Positions 36,487-48,565 are shown, counted from the first letter of the stretch. The stretch is 64,000 bases of DNA from an uncultured Pseudomonas sp. (GCF_946886105.1 NZ_CAMPHV010000006.1:62001-126000); one strand, 5' to 3'. Program-made: numbers and translations. The notes: a model not told the origin generated them from the sequence alone.

Positions 36487-37107
36487 TTGTCTTCTCCTGC
36501 TTCGCTCGTTAGTCGATAGATGGAAGACAGTTCACATGATTGCGGCCCTACAAAAAATGAACCTGTCACGTTTTTTGAATAAGCTTAAGGCAGAGAGTTC
36601 AACATACGTCCGCCCTACCAAGTTCAAGACAGACGAATGGTTGCTAGCTATTTGATTTCATTTAAATATTCAGACATGAAACCAATAAGACAAGCGGCCA
36701 ACAATAACCAATTTAACTATCCCGATAACAAGAACAAGCGCCTGCCTGCTGGAATTGCAAGAACACACAAGCGCCTGTTTAAACTGATATCCCGGCACCA
36801 TACTAAAGCCGCTTAGCAGCAAACCAAATAGCAAATTAATGACAAGCGAAACAACGGAACGAACAACGCTTCGATTAAATAAAACCTGTAGAAGGTTAAT
36901 TAAAAGGGAGAGATAGGATAAGCCGACCGCTCAGCACCATTCGCTGGCGCCGCAAACTAACCGAGATTGCCATTGCGGCATATTCGGTTGTTCGTAAAAA
37001 ACGGAGCGGCTGCGCAGTGCCGTAGAGATGCGTCACTGCGCAAGCACCATTGTCATTAGCGGGCTTGCAGTCGAACCCGCCACGATCAGGGCCTTGCCGA
37101 AGCGGTC
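36487..37107. other. AT-rich intergenic stretch between the KGG array and ybaB
   Basis: This 621-bp stretch holds no convincing ORF. About 36530-36950 is visibly AT-rich compared with the rest of the window (for example TTTGATTTCATTTAAATATT), while 36960-37107 returns to normal GC. It probably contains the promoter of the KGG genes (minus strand) and the end of the dnaX-ybaB transcript. Confidence 0.55.
37012..37041 (-). terminator. hairpin after ybaB
   Basis: GCGCAGTG and CACTGCGC form an 8-bp stem with a 14-base loop, 67 bp after the ybaB stop. On the minus strand about 10 bases and then six Ts follow, so termination here is plausible and would separate dnaX-ybaB from the array. Confidence 0.45.
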
Positions 37108-37434
37108 TTAGAAAGGCAGCTTCATGCCGGGAGGAAGTTGCATGCCCGCAGTCATGCCGGACATTTTTTCCTGGCTGCTCTGCTCGATCTTGCGCACCGC
37201 ATCGTTGACTGCGGCGGCGATCAGGTCCTCGAGGATTTCCTTATCTTCCTGCATCAGGCTATCGTCCAGGCTGACGCGCTTGACATCGTGTCGACCGGTC
37301 ATCACCACGCTGACCAAGCCGGCGCCGGATTGTCCGGTCACTTCGGCATTCGCCAACTCTTCCTGCATCTTCTGCATTTTTTCCTGCATCTGCTGGGCCT
37401 GCTTCATCAGGCCGGCCATGCCACCTTTCATCAT
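37108..37434 (-). CDS. ybaB: YbaB/EbfC nucleoid-associated protein
   Basis: A 108-residue protein: [20 protein letters not shown] and a coiled Met/Gln helix, then the conserved [20 protein letters not shown] and PGMKLPF ending. It binds DNA as a dimer and is part of the dnaX-ybaB-recR group. It follows dnaX by 18 bp. The recR gene normally next to it is displaced by the KGG array. Confidence 0.95.
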   Translation of the reverse strand: MMKGGMAGLMKQAQQMQEKMQKMQEELANAEVTGQSGAGLVSVVMTGRHDVKRVSLDDSLMQEDKEILEDLIAAAVNDAVRKIEQSSQEKMSGMTAGMQLPPGMKLPF

Positions 37435-37452
37435 GGTGCTAGTCCTCGGTAA

Positions 37453-39528
37453 TCAGGGGGTTACTGGAGTATCCAGGGGTTCGATGCTGTCCGCGCGGAT
37501 GACCGCGGCGAACTGCTGAATCATCTGTTGCACCACCGGGTCGTTATGGATCGAGGCCTCGGCTTCGCGCTGGCGATTGGCGCGCTTGCGCGCGGCCGCC
37601 TGTGCCGGGGTTTCCTGTTCGGGCTTGCGCAGCTCGATCTGCACAACCAGCTCACGCCCATGGTATTGGTTCAGCGCATCGTTCAAACGACGCTGCTGAG
37701 TCGCGTTGAACAATGCGCTATGACCGGGGTCGAGGTGCAATAACCAGTTATCGCCCTCCACCGCCATCAGGGTGCAGTTGGCGCCGATGCTGCCGGTCAT
37801 CCCGGACAGGCCGAGCTTGGGGAACAGCTCCAACCAGTCCGCAGCCAGCCCGGTCGCTGGTTGTGCGGCGGGAACGACTTCCGGCTCGGGCGCGGGCTCG
37901 CTGGCCACAGCATCGAAGTCATAATCGAACGACTCGGCGTCCATTTCCACATAATCGTAATCGCCCGGCGGCGGTTCATCGTCACCCTCGACGGGCATTT
38001 CACCTGGTTCCGCGAGGCTCTCGCCCAATGGCGGCAACGGCTCGACCGGGGCCGCCACCGGCTCGGCGACAACCCGTGGCTCCTCCCATGGCAGGTCCTC
38101 GACCGGCGCGACCGGCTCCGCTTGCACCAATGCGGGCTGGGCGGCGGGCGGCGCCATCGGTTCCGGCAGATCGACCGGCAGCGCATTGGACAACACCGGC
38201 GCCGCTGGCGGTTCCACAGCGAGCGGTGCCGGCGCAATCGATTCGACGCTCCTAACCGGCTCGACAGCCGTCTGCGCCGCCGGAGCGCTCACAGGCGCGG
38301 GCGTGGTCGTTTCAAGTACGGGCTCGGGCGTAGCGATAGCCGGCGCGACCATAGCGGCGCCGGCCACTGGATTGGGGCGGGGATCAGCAGTGGCCTGGCT
38401 AATCCCTAGCGGCTTTAGCGCCACCCTGGGCACGGCATCCGTGCCCGCGGGACGAAACGCCAACATCCGCAACAGCACCATCTCGAAGCCGCTACGGGGA
38501 TCCGGCGCCAGCGGTAGATCGCGACGACCGATCAGCCCCATCTGGTAATAGAACTGCACATCCTCCGCGGGCAAGACTTCGGCCAACGCCAGCACCCGCT
38601 CGCGATCGCCCTGGCCATTGTCGATGGCGTCGGGCATGGCCTGGGCGATGGCCACGCGGTGCAACACATTGAGTATTTCCGCCAGCACGCCGTTCCAGTC
38701 CGGCCCCTGCTCGGCCAGGTGGCGCACGGCCTCGATAAGCGCACGCGCATCGCCCTCGAGCAACGCCTGCAATACGCCGTAGACCTGGCCGTGATCGAGG
38801 GTACCGAGCATTGCCCGCACGTCGGCCGCCAGCACTTTGCCCTCGCCAAACGCGATGGCCTGGTCGGTCAGGCTCATGGCATCGCGCATCGAGCCGTCGG
38901 CGGCGCGGCCGAGCAACCAGAGCGCGTCGTCCTCGAAGGGGATATTTTCCGCAGCCAATACATGGCTGAGATGCTCGACCACCCGCTCGGGCGGCATGTT
39001 CTTCAGCGAGAACTGCAAGCAACGCGAAAGAATGGTGACCGGCAGCTTCTGCGGGTCGGTGGTGGCCAACAGGAATTTGACGTGGGGCGGCGGCTCTTCC
39101 AGCGTCTTCAGCAAGGCATTGAACGAGTGCGACGACAGCATGTGCACTTCGTCGATCAGATAAACCTTGAAGCGGCCGCGGCTCGGCGAATACTGCACGT
39201 TGTCGAGCAGTTCGCGGGTGTCTTCGACCTTGGTCCGGCTGGCGGCGTCGACTTCGATCAGGTCGACGAAACGGCCCTCGTCGATCTCCTTGCAGATCGA
39301 GCACACCCCACAAGGCGTAGAGCTGATGCCCGTCTCGCAGTTCAGGCACTTGGCGATGATCCGCGCAATGGTGGTCTTGCCCACGCCGCGGGTGCCGGTA
39401 AACAGATAGGCATGATGCAGGCGCTGGCTATCCAGGGCGTTGATCAGCGCCTTGAGCACATGGGTCTGGCCAACCATTTCGCGAAACGAGCGCGGACGCC
39501 ATTTACGTGCAAGAACCTGATAACTCAT
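37453..39528 (-). CDS. dnaX: DNA polymerase III subunit tau/gamma
   Basis: A 691-residue clamp-loader subunit. The N-terminal AAA+ module shows the Walker A GTRGVGKTTIARI (near residue 45), a zinc site (CLNCETGISSTPCGVCSIC) and Walker B LIDEVHML, followed by clamp-loader helices. Residues about 380-560 are a Pro/Ala/Glu-rich linker, and the end is the tau-specific domain binding the polymerase. I saw no run of six or more adenines on the coding strand, so no E. coli-type slippery site is visible. Confidence 0.96.
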   Translation of the reverse strand: MSYQVLARKWRPRSFREMVGQTHVLKALINALDSQRLHHAYLFTGTRGVGKTTIARIIAKCLNCETGISSTPCGVCSICKEIDEGRFVDLIEVDAASRTKVEDTRELLDNVQYSPSRGRFKVYLIDEVHMLSSHSFNALLKTLEEPPPHVKFLLATTDPQKLPVTILSRCLQFSLKNMPPERVVEHLSHVLAAENIPFEDDALWLLGRAADGSMRDAMSLTDQAIAFGEGKVLAADVRAMLGTLDHGQVYGVLQALLEGDARALIEAVRHLAEQGPDWNGVLAEILNVLHRVAIAQAMPDAIDNGQGDRERVLALAEVLPAEDVQFYYQMGLIGRRDLPLAPDPRSGFEMVLLRMLAFRPAGTDAVPRVALKPLGISQATADPRPNPVAGAAMVAPAIATPEPVLETTTPAPVSAPAAQTAVEPVRSVESIAPAPLAVEPPAAPVLSNALPVDLPEPMAPPAAQPALVQAEPVAPVEDLPWEEPRVVAEPVAAPVEPLPPLGESLAEPGEMPVEGDDEPPPGDYDYVEMDAESFDYDFDAVASEPAPEPEVVPAAQPATGLAADWLELFPKLGLSGMTGSIGANCTLMAVEGDNWLLHLDPGHSALFNATQQRRLNDALNQYHGRELVVQIELRKPEQETPAQAAARKRANRQREAEASIHNDPVVQQMIQQFAAVIRADSIEPLDTPVTP

Positions 39529-39971
39529 TGAAAACCGTCACGAGAGAGAAGCAAAAGTGGGCTAATCCTAGCGGAGCATCGCCTAAATTGCATCCGATGC
39601 GCCAATCGGCATGGTAAGAGACGACCAACCACCGATATCGCTGGCTAAAATTTAATCGAACCGTTACTATCCGCGCCGTTCGTACCACGCTGTAAGTCTA
39701 TCGGCCTCGCGCCTCCTCGATGGTTCCGTTAAAGCCCGCATCCGACTCCGATGCCACGACGCTTTACACGACCCCACCCTGCTGACTGATCTGGCCGTCC
39801 CGCATAAGCGTTGACTCAGCCAGCCTCCGAAGTACCGACCAGGCTCGACGTCCGAAGATTTCGGAACTTTTGCCTGCAGTCCCGCTCCCACTAGCTAATC
39901 CCCTCGAGCCTACTCGAGTGCTTGGAGCTTTATTCAGCGCAATGACGCGCCCGTTGTTCAGGAACACCAAA
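39529..39971. other. intergenic region between dnaX and the following genes
   Basis: 443 bp between divergent genes, with no ORF, tRNA or known repeat that I can support. It holds the dnaX promoter (minus) and that of the 73-residue gene (plus). A short inverted repeat, CTCGAG...CTCGAG, lies near 39903. Confidence 0.4.
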
Positions 39972-40193
39972 ATGCATACACAACATCAAATCCAGGACGC
40001 CATGCGCATCCTTTCCAACGCCTTCGCCCCTTTTGCCTGCCATATCATGGCGGCCCGCAAAGGCAACTTCAGCTTTACCGTCGTCGATCAGACCGGTGTC
40101 GCCAAGCACAGCCAACGCCTGTATCCCGAGCAATACAGCAGCGAGTGCCTGCCCCGGGTCATCGAGCGAGCGAAGCAGTCGCTGAAGGCCTGA
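39972..40193 (+). CDS. conserved hypothetical small protein
   Basis: A 73-residue protein starting MHTQHQIQDAMRILSNAFAP, with FTVVDQTGVAKHSQRLYPEQ in the middle. No signal peptide or membrane helix is seen and I know no function. In P. aeruginosa small unknown genes lie at a comparable place beside dnaX, which supports a real gene. I chose the ATG at 39972; the upstream frame has poor composition. Confidence 0.6.
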   Translation: MHTQHQIQDAMRILSNAFAPFACHIMAARKGNFSFTVVDQTGVAKHSQRLYPEQYSSECLPRVIERAKQSLKA

Positions 40194-40271
40194 GGGCATC
40201 GGCGACACGCCAGGTCGAACTTACCGAGCGAATGGGCGTCCAACCTGATCACCTTCAGGATGGAGTACGGT

Positions 40272-40556
40272 ATGGAAAGCAGAAACCGGCAGCTCGCCGA
40301 AACCTTGTTCGCCCCTCTGCGTGTCACCTTCAGCCCCCCTCGCCCCGATGGCGGCATCATCCTGGCACTGCTCGACGCCAGTGACGCCACCGCCTATAGC
40401 CGGGTGATCAGCGCCGCTCAACAGGACACCCAGGCCTTCGCCCAAAGCCTGGAAGACATCCGCCTCGAGCTCGCCTTACGCGCCGGCAATATTCCAGCCG
40501 ACATGCGTAAAGCGCTGAAGGAGCAGGACAGCGTACTCAGCTATGACCTGAGCTGA
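40272..40556 (+). CDS. conserved hypothetical protein
   Basis: A 94-residue soluble protein, beginning MESRNRQLAETLFAPLRVTF and rich in helices (AQSLEDIRLELALRAGNIPA). Function unknown. The ATG at 40272 is favoured over that at 40260 because GGAG at 40262-40265 lies 6 bp upstream. An intrinsic terminator at 40568 follows, so it ends the small operon begun at 39972. Confidence 0.65.
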   Translation: MESRNRQLAETLFAPLRVTFSPPRPDGGIILALLDASDATAYSRVISAAQQDTQAFAQSLEDIRLELALRAGNIPADMRKALKEQDSVLSYDLS

Positions 40557-40567
40557 ACGCCTAAACC

Positions 40568-40605
40568 AAAAGCCCCGCGCGAGTCGAACTGGCGCGGGGC
40601 TTTTT
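40568..40605 (+). terminator. intrinsic terminator
   Basis: AGCCCCGCGC (40571-40580) and GCGCGGGGCT (40592-40601) form a 10-bp stem followed by four more Ts. A-rich sequence on the 5' side may let it act on the opposite strand too. Confidence 0.9.
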
Positions 40606-40722
40606 GCCGCCCGCCACACAACGGACACGGCAATACGGCGAAGCGAGCACGCACCGTGGCTTCACGCGAATTCTTCAAAGGATGTTTACAGCAACAGCCC
40701 GAACGGGCTTAGAGATGGAGGC

Positions 40723-40826
40723 GACCCCACCAGCCACACCCCGGCACACAATGTCACCGCTGCGGCTGCTCCCTTCCAGGCCTGACCGGGTTCACGGCTG
40801 ATCGTTGCGGGGGGACCGGCAGGGCC
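40723..40826 (-). ncRNA. ffs: 4.5S signal recognition particle RNA
   Basis: The minus strand carries the SRP core GGTCAGGCCTGGAAGGGAGC, which fits the conserved SRP domain IV loop. The ends GGCCCTGCCGGTC and GGCTGGTGGGGTC form a 13-bp stem with G-U pairs, which sets the boundaries at 104 nt. The RNA joins Ffh to target inner-membrane proteins. A promoter-like pair lies upstream at 40865-40892. Confidence 0.93.
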
Positions 40827-40864
40827 ACCATAACGCAGCTCGCCTTGTCGCTGCGAGCCGCGCC

Positions 40865-40892
40865 ATTGTACCGGCTTGTTTTGAACTTACAA
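40865..40892 (-). promoter_or_regulatory. sigma-70 promoter of the SRP RNA gene
   Basis: On the minus strand, TTGTAA and TACAAT are separated by 16 bp. The predicted start lies about 30 nt before the mature RNA, consistent with an RNase P-trimmed 5' leader, as for E. coli ffs. Confidence 0.6.
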
Positions 40893-41066
40893 CCACTTAG
40901 CGCTGTTTAGCAGTGTTTGCCGCGCCCATCGCGGCAGCTCTGCCACGCGGCGAACCGATAGCCGAGAGACGCCTTCATGGCGCAAGGATGTAATGCCGAG
41001 CGCCCGAAATCGCAGTAACCTGCGCGGGGCATTTTTCCATGCCCATCACCCTTAAGGAGCAACCCC

Positions 41067-41345
41067 ATGGCCATGACCAAAGACCAACTGATCAGCGATA
41101 TCGCCGAAGCCACCGACTCGCCGAAAAGCACCATTCGCGCCGTGCTCGAACAACTCAGCGAGATCGTCAGCGATGCCTTGGAAAACGGCGAGGAAATCAC
41201 CCTGCCCGGTATCGGCAAGCTGAAGGTCAGCGAGCGCCCGGCGCGTACCGGCCGTAACCCGCAGACCGGCAAAGCGATCGAAATCGCCGCCAAGAAAGTG
41301 GTCAAGTATGTGCCGGCCAAGGCCCTGAGCGACGCGATCAACTAG
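41067..41345 (+). CDS. HU-family DNA-binding protein
   Basis: A 92-residue HU/IHF-type protein (MAMTKDQLISDIAEATDSPK; the DNA-gripping arm is around ERPARTGRNPQTGKAIEI). It is a nucleoid protein. AAGGAG at 41054 fixes the start. It differs from the main HU proteins by a longer charged N-terminal helix; a specialised HU variant is possible. Confidence 0.9.
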   Translation: MAMTKDQLISDIAEATDSPKSTIRAVLEQLSEIVSDALENGEEITLPGIGKLKVSERPARTGRNPQTGKAIEIAAKKVVKYVPAKALSDAIN

Positions 41346-41381
41346 TACCGCGGCTTGGCGGGCCTGACTGACCCGCCAGCA

Positions 41382-43811
<2,430 letters not shown>

Positions 43812-43872
43812 TCACCCGAACGGGTCGAGGGGTCAATGCCAGGGGAAACGCCTTGGCGTCACCCCACCTGGA

Positions 43873-44697
43873 TCAGCGCTTGGTGGTCAGCTGCTTGCGC
43901 TCGTACTCGACGATGCGTTGACGGTAATGCTCGATGGTTTGCGCGGTCATTACGCTGCGCTGATCGTCTTTCAGCTCGCCGTTCAATTCATGGGCCAGCT
44001 TGCGCGCCGCCGCCACCATCACATCGAACGCCTGCTTGGGGTGGCGCGGGCCGGGCAGACCGAGGAAGAAGCTCACCGCGCGGGTGCTGAAGCCTTCGAT
44101 ATCATCCAGATCGAAAGTACCCGGCTTGAGTGCGTTGGCCATGGAGAACAGCACTTCGCCATTACCGGCCATGCTCTCGTGGCGATGGAAAATATCCATC
44201 TCGCCGAAACGCAGGCCGCTTTCCAGAATATTTTGCAGCAGCGCCGGCCCCTTGAAACCGTCACCATCACGGGCGATCACATTGATCACCAGCACTTCCT
44301 CCACGGGTGGGAGTTCCTTGCTCGGTGCCGGTGCCGCACTCGCGAACTTTTCGCTGCCCTCATCGACCGGGTTGAGCAAGGTCGGCACGGGCTCGTCCAA
44401 GCCCAGGTTCAAATCGCCCTGCTGCGGTTCGCCCGAACGCCGGCGATTCAATTCGCGGGCGCTCATCGACGGCAAATCTTCCTCGTCGAACGAGGGTTCC
44501 TGATTGCGATTGACGACTCGTGGCGGGCTCAGCAGATCCGGGTCGCCATCATCGTCCGGGATATTGGCGAAACTGCGATCAAGTTTGAATTTGAGCTTGC
44601 CCTTGCCACCGCGCATACGCCGCCAGCCGTCAAAAAGAATGCCAGCGATCACAATAATGCCGATAACGATCAGCCACTCGCGCAGACCGAATTCCAT
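43873..44697 (-). CDS. zipA: cell division protein ZipA
   Basis: A 274-residue protein with one N-terminal helix ([20 protein letters not shown]), a charged and Pro-rich linker (about 30-130) and the C-terminal FtsZ-binding domain ([20 protein letters not shown] near residue 136 and the end region [12 protein letters not shown]). It anchors FtsZ to the membrane. It lies between smc and ligA on the same strand. Confidence 0.93.
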   Translation of the reverse strand: MEFGLREWLIVIGIIVIAGILFDGWRRMRGGKGKLKFKLDRSFANIPDDDGDPDLLSPPRVVNRNQEPSFDEEDLPSMSARELNRRRSGEPQQGDLNLGLDEPVPTLLNPVDEGSEKFASAAPAPSKELPPVEEVLVINVIARDGDGFKGPALLQNILESGLRFGEMDIFHRHESMAGNGEVLFSMANALKPGTFDLDDIEGFSTRAVSFFLGLPGPRHPKQAFDVMVAAARKLAHELNGELKDDQRSVMTAQTIEHYRQRIVEYERKQLTTKR

Positions 44698-44862
44698 GAA
44701 ATACCTGAACCCCTAATAATAATTGTATGAATTGAGGGCATCCTGCCCTTGTTTCATTAATGCTGTAAGCCAATGCCGGTTGCCTGTTCGACAGGCATGG
44801 GGCGAATAATACTGGGGCAATAAGCTAGCACGACGAAAGGCAACTTTACACCGGCGCTCGCA

Positions 44863-47800
44863 TCAGGCCTCGACCATTGCCAGCGCCTCCTCCACGTCGA
44901 CCGCCACCAAGCGCGAACAGCCCGGCTCGTGCATGGTCACCCCCATCAACTGGTCGGCCATTTCCATGGCGATCTTGTTGTGGGTGATATAGATGAATTG
45001 CACTTTCTCCGACATTTCTTTTACCAAGCGCGCATAACGTCCAACGTTGGCATCGTCCAAAGGCGCATCCACTTCATCGAGCATGCAGAACGGCGCCGGA
45101 TTGAGCTGGAAGATGGCGAATACCAAGGCCAGCGCGGTCAGCGCCTTTTCCCCGCCGGAGAGCAGATGAATGGTGCTGTTCTTCTTACCCGGCGGACGCG
45201 CCATGATAGTTACACCGGTATCGAGTAGATCTTCGCCGGTGAGTTCCAAATATGCGTTGCCTCCACCGAAAACTTTAGGGAACAGCGCCTGCAGTCCGCC
45301 GTTGATCTGATCGAAGGTTTCCTTGAAACGATTGCGGGTTTCCTTGTCGATCTTGCGAATGACATTTTCCAGGGTCTCCAGCGCCTCCTCCAGATCAGCG
45401 TTCTGCGCATCCAGATAGCGCTTGCGCTCGGATTGTTGCTGATACTCGTCGATGGCCGCCAGGTTGATCGGGCCGAGGCGCTGGATGCGCCCCGAAAGAC
45501 GCTCCAGCTCTTCCTCCCAGGCACTTTCGCCGGCGCCCTCCGGCAACGTGGCGAGCACGCCGTGGAGGTCGTAGTTGTCTTCCAGCAACTGGTCCTGCAG
45601 AGCCTTGCGCCGTACCGTCAGCGATTGCCAATCCATGCGCTGCTGTTCCAGCTGGCCACGCAGCAATTGCGCTTGCTGCTCGGCCTGGGTCCGGCGCTTT
45701 TCCGCGTCGCGCAGCTCGCGGTCGGCGTCTTCCAGGGCCAATCGCGCCAGCTTCAGCTCTTCCTCGACGCCCATGCGTTTGTCGAGCAGCTCTTCGAGTT
45801 TCAGGCGCAGCTCCTCCAGCGGCGCCTCGCCCTCCTCCAGATTCAAGTTGAGCTGTTCGCGCTTCTCGTGCAGGCGCTCGGCCTGCAACTCCAGGCGCTC
45901 CAGGGCCTGGCGGGTCGAGTCGTGTTGCGCCTTCAACGAGCCCATGCGCACGGCGAGCTGATGGGCATGGTCCTTGTGCTGACGGGCTTCCTGGCGCACC
46001 CGGTCGAGCCGCTCGCGTAGCGCGTCGCGACTGGCCAGCAGGGTTTCGCGGCGTTCGTTGTCGACGGCCATGGCGTCCAGCGCGTCCTGCAACTGCAAAC
46101 GCGATTCGCCCAGTTGCTCGTGCTCGATTTCGCGCTGCTCGGTCAGCTCCGCCAGCTCGCTGTCGAGGCGACGACGGCGCAGGGTCAGTTGTTCGACCTT
46201 GGCTTGGCCGGCCGACAGCTGCGCTTTCAATTCGCCCAGGGTGCGGGCGCGGTCCTGCAACTGGCGACGCTGCTGCTCGCGCAGCTCCTCCTGTTGGCGC
46301 TGGTTCTCGCGCAGGCTCAGCAAGCGCTCGTCGAGCAGCGCCAGCGCCGCTTCGCGCTCCCCGCACTCGAGGCTCAGGCGTTCGAGCTCCTGCCCGCGGG
46401 CGAGCACACCGCTTTCCGCCTCGCTGGCACGCCGCACGCGCAAGAAATGCCGACCGACCCAGTAGCCGTCGCGGCTGATCAGGCTTTCGTCGTCAGCCAG
46501 CACCGCGCGGCCGGCCAGGGCTTCGTCCAACGACTCCACCGGTTTGACCTTGGCCAGCCAGGGCGCCAGGTCGACGCCGGCTTCGACCTTGTCCAGCAGG
46601 CTGCCGGCGACCCGCGTGCCGCCCTTGCCCGGGCAGGCCAGGCGTAGATCGCCTTGGATCAGGCCGGCGAAATCGAGGCCGCCGAGTTTTTGTACGTGGG
46701 CATCGTCGAGCAAGACCGCTTGCAGGTCGGCGCCGAGCACGGTTTCCACCGCCAGCTCCCAACCGGCCTCGACCCGCAGGCCTTCGGCCAGGCGCGGACG
46801 TTCGTTGAGCCGCTGTTCGCGCAACCAGTCGCCCGCACCTTTGCCAGGGTCCAATGCGGCTTGCTGCAGGGCTTCCAGCGAGGCCAGGCGACCGTTCAGG
46901 CGTTGCAGTTCGCCTTGCGCCTGCTGCTGAGCCTGCCCGGCCTGCTGGAGTTCGTCACGCAACTGCTGCAAGCGTTCGGCCTGCTGCTCTTCGGCAAGCT
47001 GCAGCTCTTCGAGACTCAGTTCGTTGGCGGCGATCTGCTCGCTCAATTCGAGAATCGCCGCGTCTTCGGGATCGGCGGCCAGTTGCTGCGATTCATCGCT
47101 GAGGCGCCGCTGGCGTTCGGCCAGGCGCTCCAGGCTCTGCTCCAACTGCTGAATCCGCGATTGCTGCACTTCGGCCTGGCGCCGCGGCTCGGCGCTGTGC
47201 TGGTTGAAGCCGTCCCACTGTTCCTGCCAGCCGTGCATCGCGGTTTCGGCCTCTTCCAGCGCAGCAGCGGCCTCTTCGGCCGCGGCGGCGGTCAGTTCCT
47301 GCTCGGGTTCGAGCATGGCCAATTCTTCGCCCAGGGTCGCCAACAAGGTGCGGTCGTGGCCCAGGTGCGATTCGGTCTCCAGGCGCGCGCGCTCGGACTC
47401 GCGCAGATCGTCCTGCAATTGGCGCAAGCGCTGCTGGCCGTGCTGGATGCTCTGCTCGACCCGGGCGATATCGCCGCCGACCGAATAAAAACGCCCCTGC
47501 ACCAGGTTGAAGCGCTCGGACAACTCATGGTGGCCGTCGCGCAGGCGTTCGATGCTGGCATCGGCGTTGCGCTGTTCGGCGACCAGGGCTTCGAAACTGA
47601 TTTCCTGAGTGCCGATAACCGCTTCGCGCTGGCCGACCTGCTCATTCAGCGCCTGCCAACGCAGGGCGGTGAGCTGGGCCTTGAGCTGGCGCTCTTCGGC
47701 CTTGTACTGCTGATACTTCTCGGCGGCCTGGGCCTGGCGATGCAGGCGTTCCAGTTGACGCTCCAGCTCCTCGCGCAGGTCGGTCAGGCGCGCCAGGTTC

Positions 47801-48366
47801 TCGTGGGTGCGGCGGATGCGGTTCTCGGTCTCGCGGCGGCGCTCCTTGTATTTGGAGATGCCGGCGGCTTCCTCGATGAAATTGCGCAAATCCTCGGGCT
47901 TGGCTTCGATCAGCTTGGAGATCATCCCCTGTTCGATGATCGAGTAGCTGCGCGGGCCCAGGCCGGTGCCGAGGAAGATATCGGTGATATCGCGGCGGCG
48001 GCACTTGGTGCCGTTGAGGAAATAGGTGTTCTGCGAATCGCGGGTTACGCGACGACGGATGGAGATTTCGTTATAGCCGGCGTACTCGCCAGTCAGGGTG
48101 CCGTCGGAATTGTCGAAGACCAGCTCGATGCTGGCCTGGGTCACCGGTTTACGGGTGTTGGAGCCATTGAAGATGACATCGGTCATCGACTCGCCACGGA
48201 GGTTCTTCGCCGAACTCTCGCCCATCACCCAGCGCACGGCATCGATGATGTTGGACTTGCCGCAGCCATTGGGCCCGACCACCGCCGCCATATTGCTCGG
48301 AAAGGTCACCGTGGTCGGGTCGACGAAGGACTTGAAGCCCGCCAACTTGATGCATTTAAGCCGCAT
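44863..48366 (-). CDS. smc: chromosome segregation protein SMC
   Basis: An 1167-residue SMC ATPase: N-terminal Walker A GPNGCGKSNIIDAVRWVMGE (near residue 32), long coiled coils, a globular hinge around residues 510-650, and the C-terminal signature LLSGGEKALTALALVFAIFQ and Walker B FCMLDEVDAPLDD. It condenses and separates chromosomes. Unlike many bacteria, no scpA/scpB is adjacent. It begins 8 bp inside the remnant gene upstream. Confidence 0.97.
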   Translation of the reverse strand: MRLKCIKLAGFKSFVDPTTVTFPSNMAAVVGPNGCGKSNIIDAVRWVMGESSAKNLRGESMTDVIFNGSNTRKPVTQASIELVFDNSDGTLTGEYAGYNEISIRRRVTRDSQNTYFLNGTKCRRRDITDIFLGTGLGPRSYSIIEQGMISKLIEAKPEDLRNFIEEAAGISKYKERRRETENRIRRTHENLARLTDLREELERQLERLHRQAQAAEKYQQYKAEERQLKAQLTALRWQALNEQVGQREAVIGTQEISFEALVAEQRNADASIERLRDGHHELSERFNLVQGRFYSVGGDIARVEQSIQHGQQRLRQLQDDLRESERARLETESHLGHDRTLLATLGEELAMLEPEQELTAAAAEEAAAALEEAETAMHGWQEQWDGFNQHSAEPRRQAEVQQSRIQQLEQSLERLAERQRRLSDESQQLAADPEDAAILELSEQIAANELSLEELQLAEEQQAERLQQLRDELQQAGQAQQQAQGELQRLNGRLASLEALQQAALDPGKGAGDWLREQRLNERPRLAEGLRVEAGWELAVETVLGADLQAVLLDDAHVQKLGGLDFAGLIQGDLRLACPGKGGTRVAGSLLDKVEAGVDLAPWLAKVKPVESLDEALAGRAVLADDESLISRDGYWVGRHFLRVRRASEAESGVLARGQELERLSLECGEREAALALLDERLLSLRENQRQQEELREQQRRQLQDRARTLGELKAQLSAGQAKVEQLTLRRRRLDSELAELTEQREIEHEQLGESRLQLQDALDAMAVDNERRETLLASRDALRERLDRVRQEARQHKDHAHQLAVRMGSLKAQHDSTRQALERLELQAERLHEKREQLNLNLEEGEAPLEELRLKLEELLDKRMGVEEELKLARLALEDADRELRDAEKRRTQAEQQAQLLRGQLEQQRMDWQSLTVRRKALQDQLLEDNYDLHGVLATLPEGAGESAWEEELERLSGRIQRLGPINLAAIDEYQQQSERKRYLDAQNADLEEALETLENVIRKIDKETRNRFKETFDQINGGLQALFPKVFGGGNAYLELTGEDLLDTGVTIMARPPGKKNSTIHLLSGGEKALTALALVFAIFQLNPAPFCMLDEVDAPLDDANVGRYARLVKEMSEKVQFIYITHNKIAMEMADQLMGVTMHEPGCSRLVAVDVEEALAMVEA

Positions 48367-48565
48367 GTACAGCCATCCTTAGCGCGCCAGCAGCAGCTGG
48401 CAATGGCGGAATCGGTTCGGCCACTCCGGCGCCACGGCGTTCGAACGCCTGGCGGACCTTCTGTCTACGAGTGCGCTCGCACGCTTGCGGCTCACCACGG
48501 GCAATGCGCTCAGCAAGGTGATGAGCGATCCGCTCAGCGAAGCTGCCGGGTGCCTGGAAGGTCAT
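48356..48565 (-). pseudogene. remnant of a GntR-family regulator before smc
   Basis: A 69-residue frame begins MTFQAPGSFAERIAHHLAER, then IARGEPQACERTRRQKVRQA, the usual opening of a GntR/FadR regulator. The DNA-binding helix (of the type GVSRGSVREAL) is missing: RQAF is joined to ERRGAGVAEP. In the next frame a tail WPNRFRHCQLLLAR with a stop is seen. This suggests an internal deletion with frameshift. A GntR gene lies at this place in P. aeruginosa. Confidence 0.6.

Noticed and set aside
37453..39528. Programmed frameshift in dnaX
   Set aside because: No A-AAA-AAG-type slippery run was seen on the coding strand.
40907..41341. 144-residue minus-strand frame opposite the HU gene
   Set aside because: It overlaps the HU gene fully, and HU has a clear ribosome-binding site and family match.
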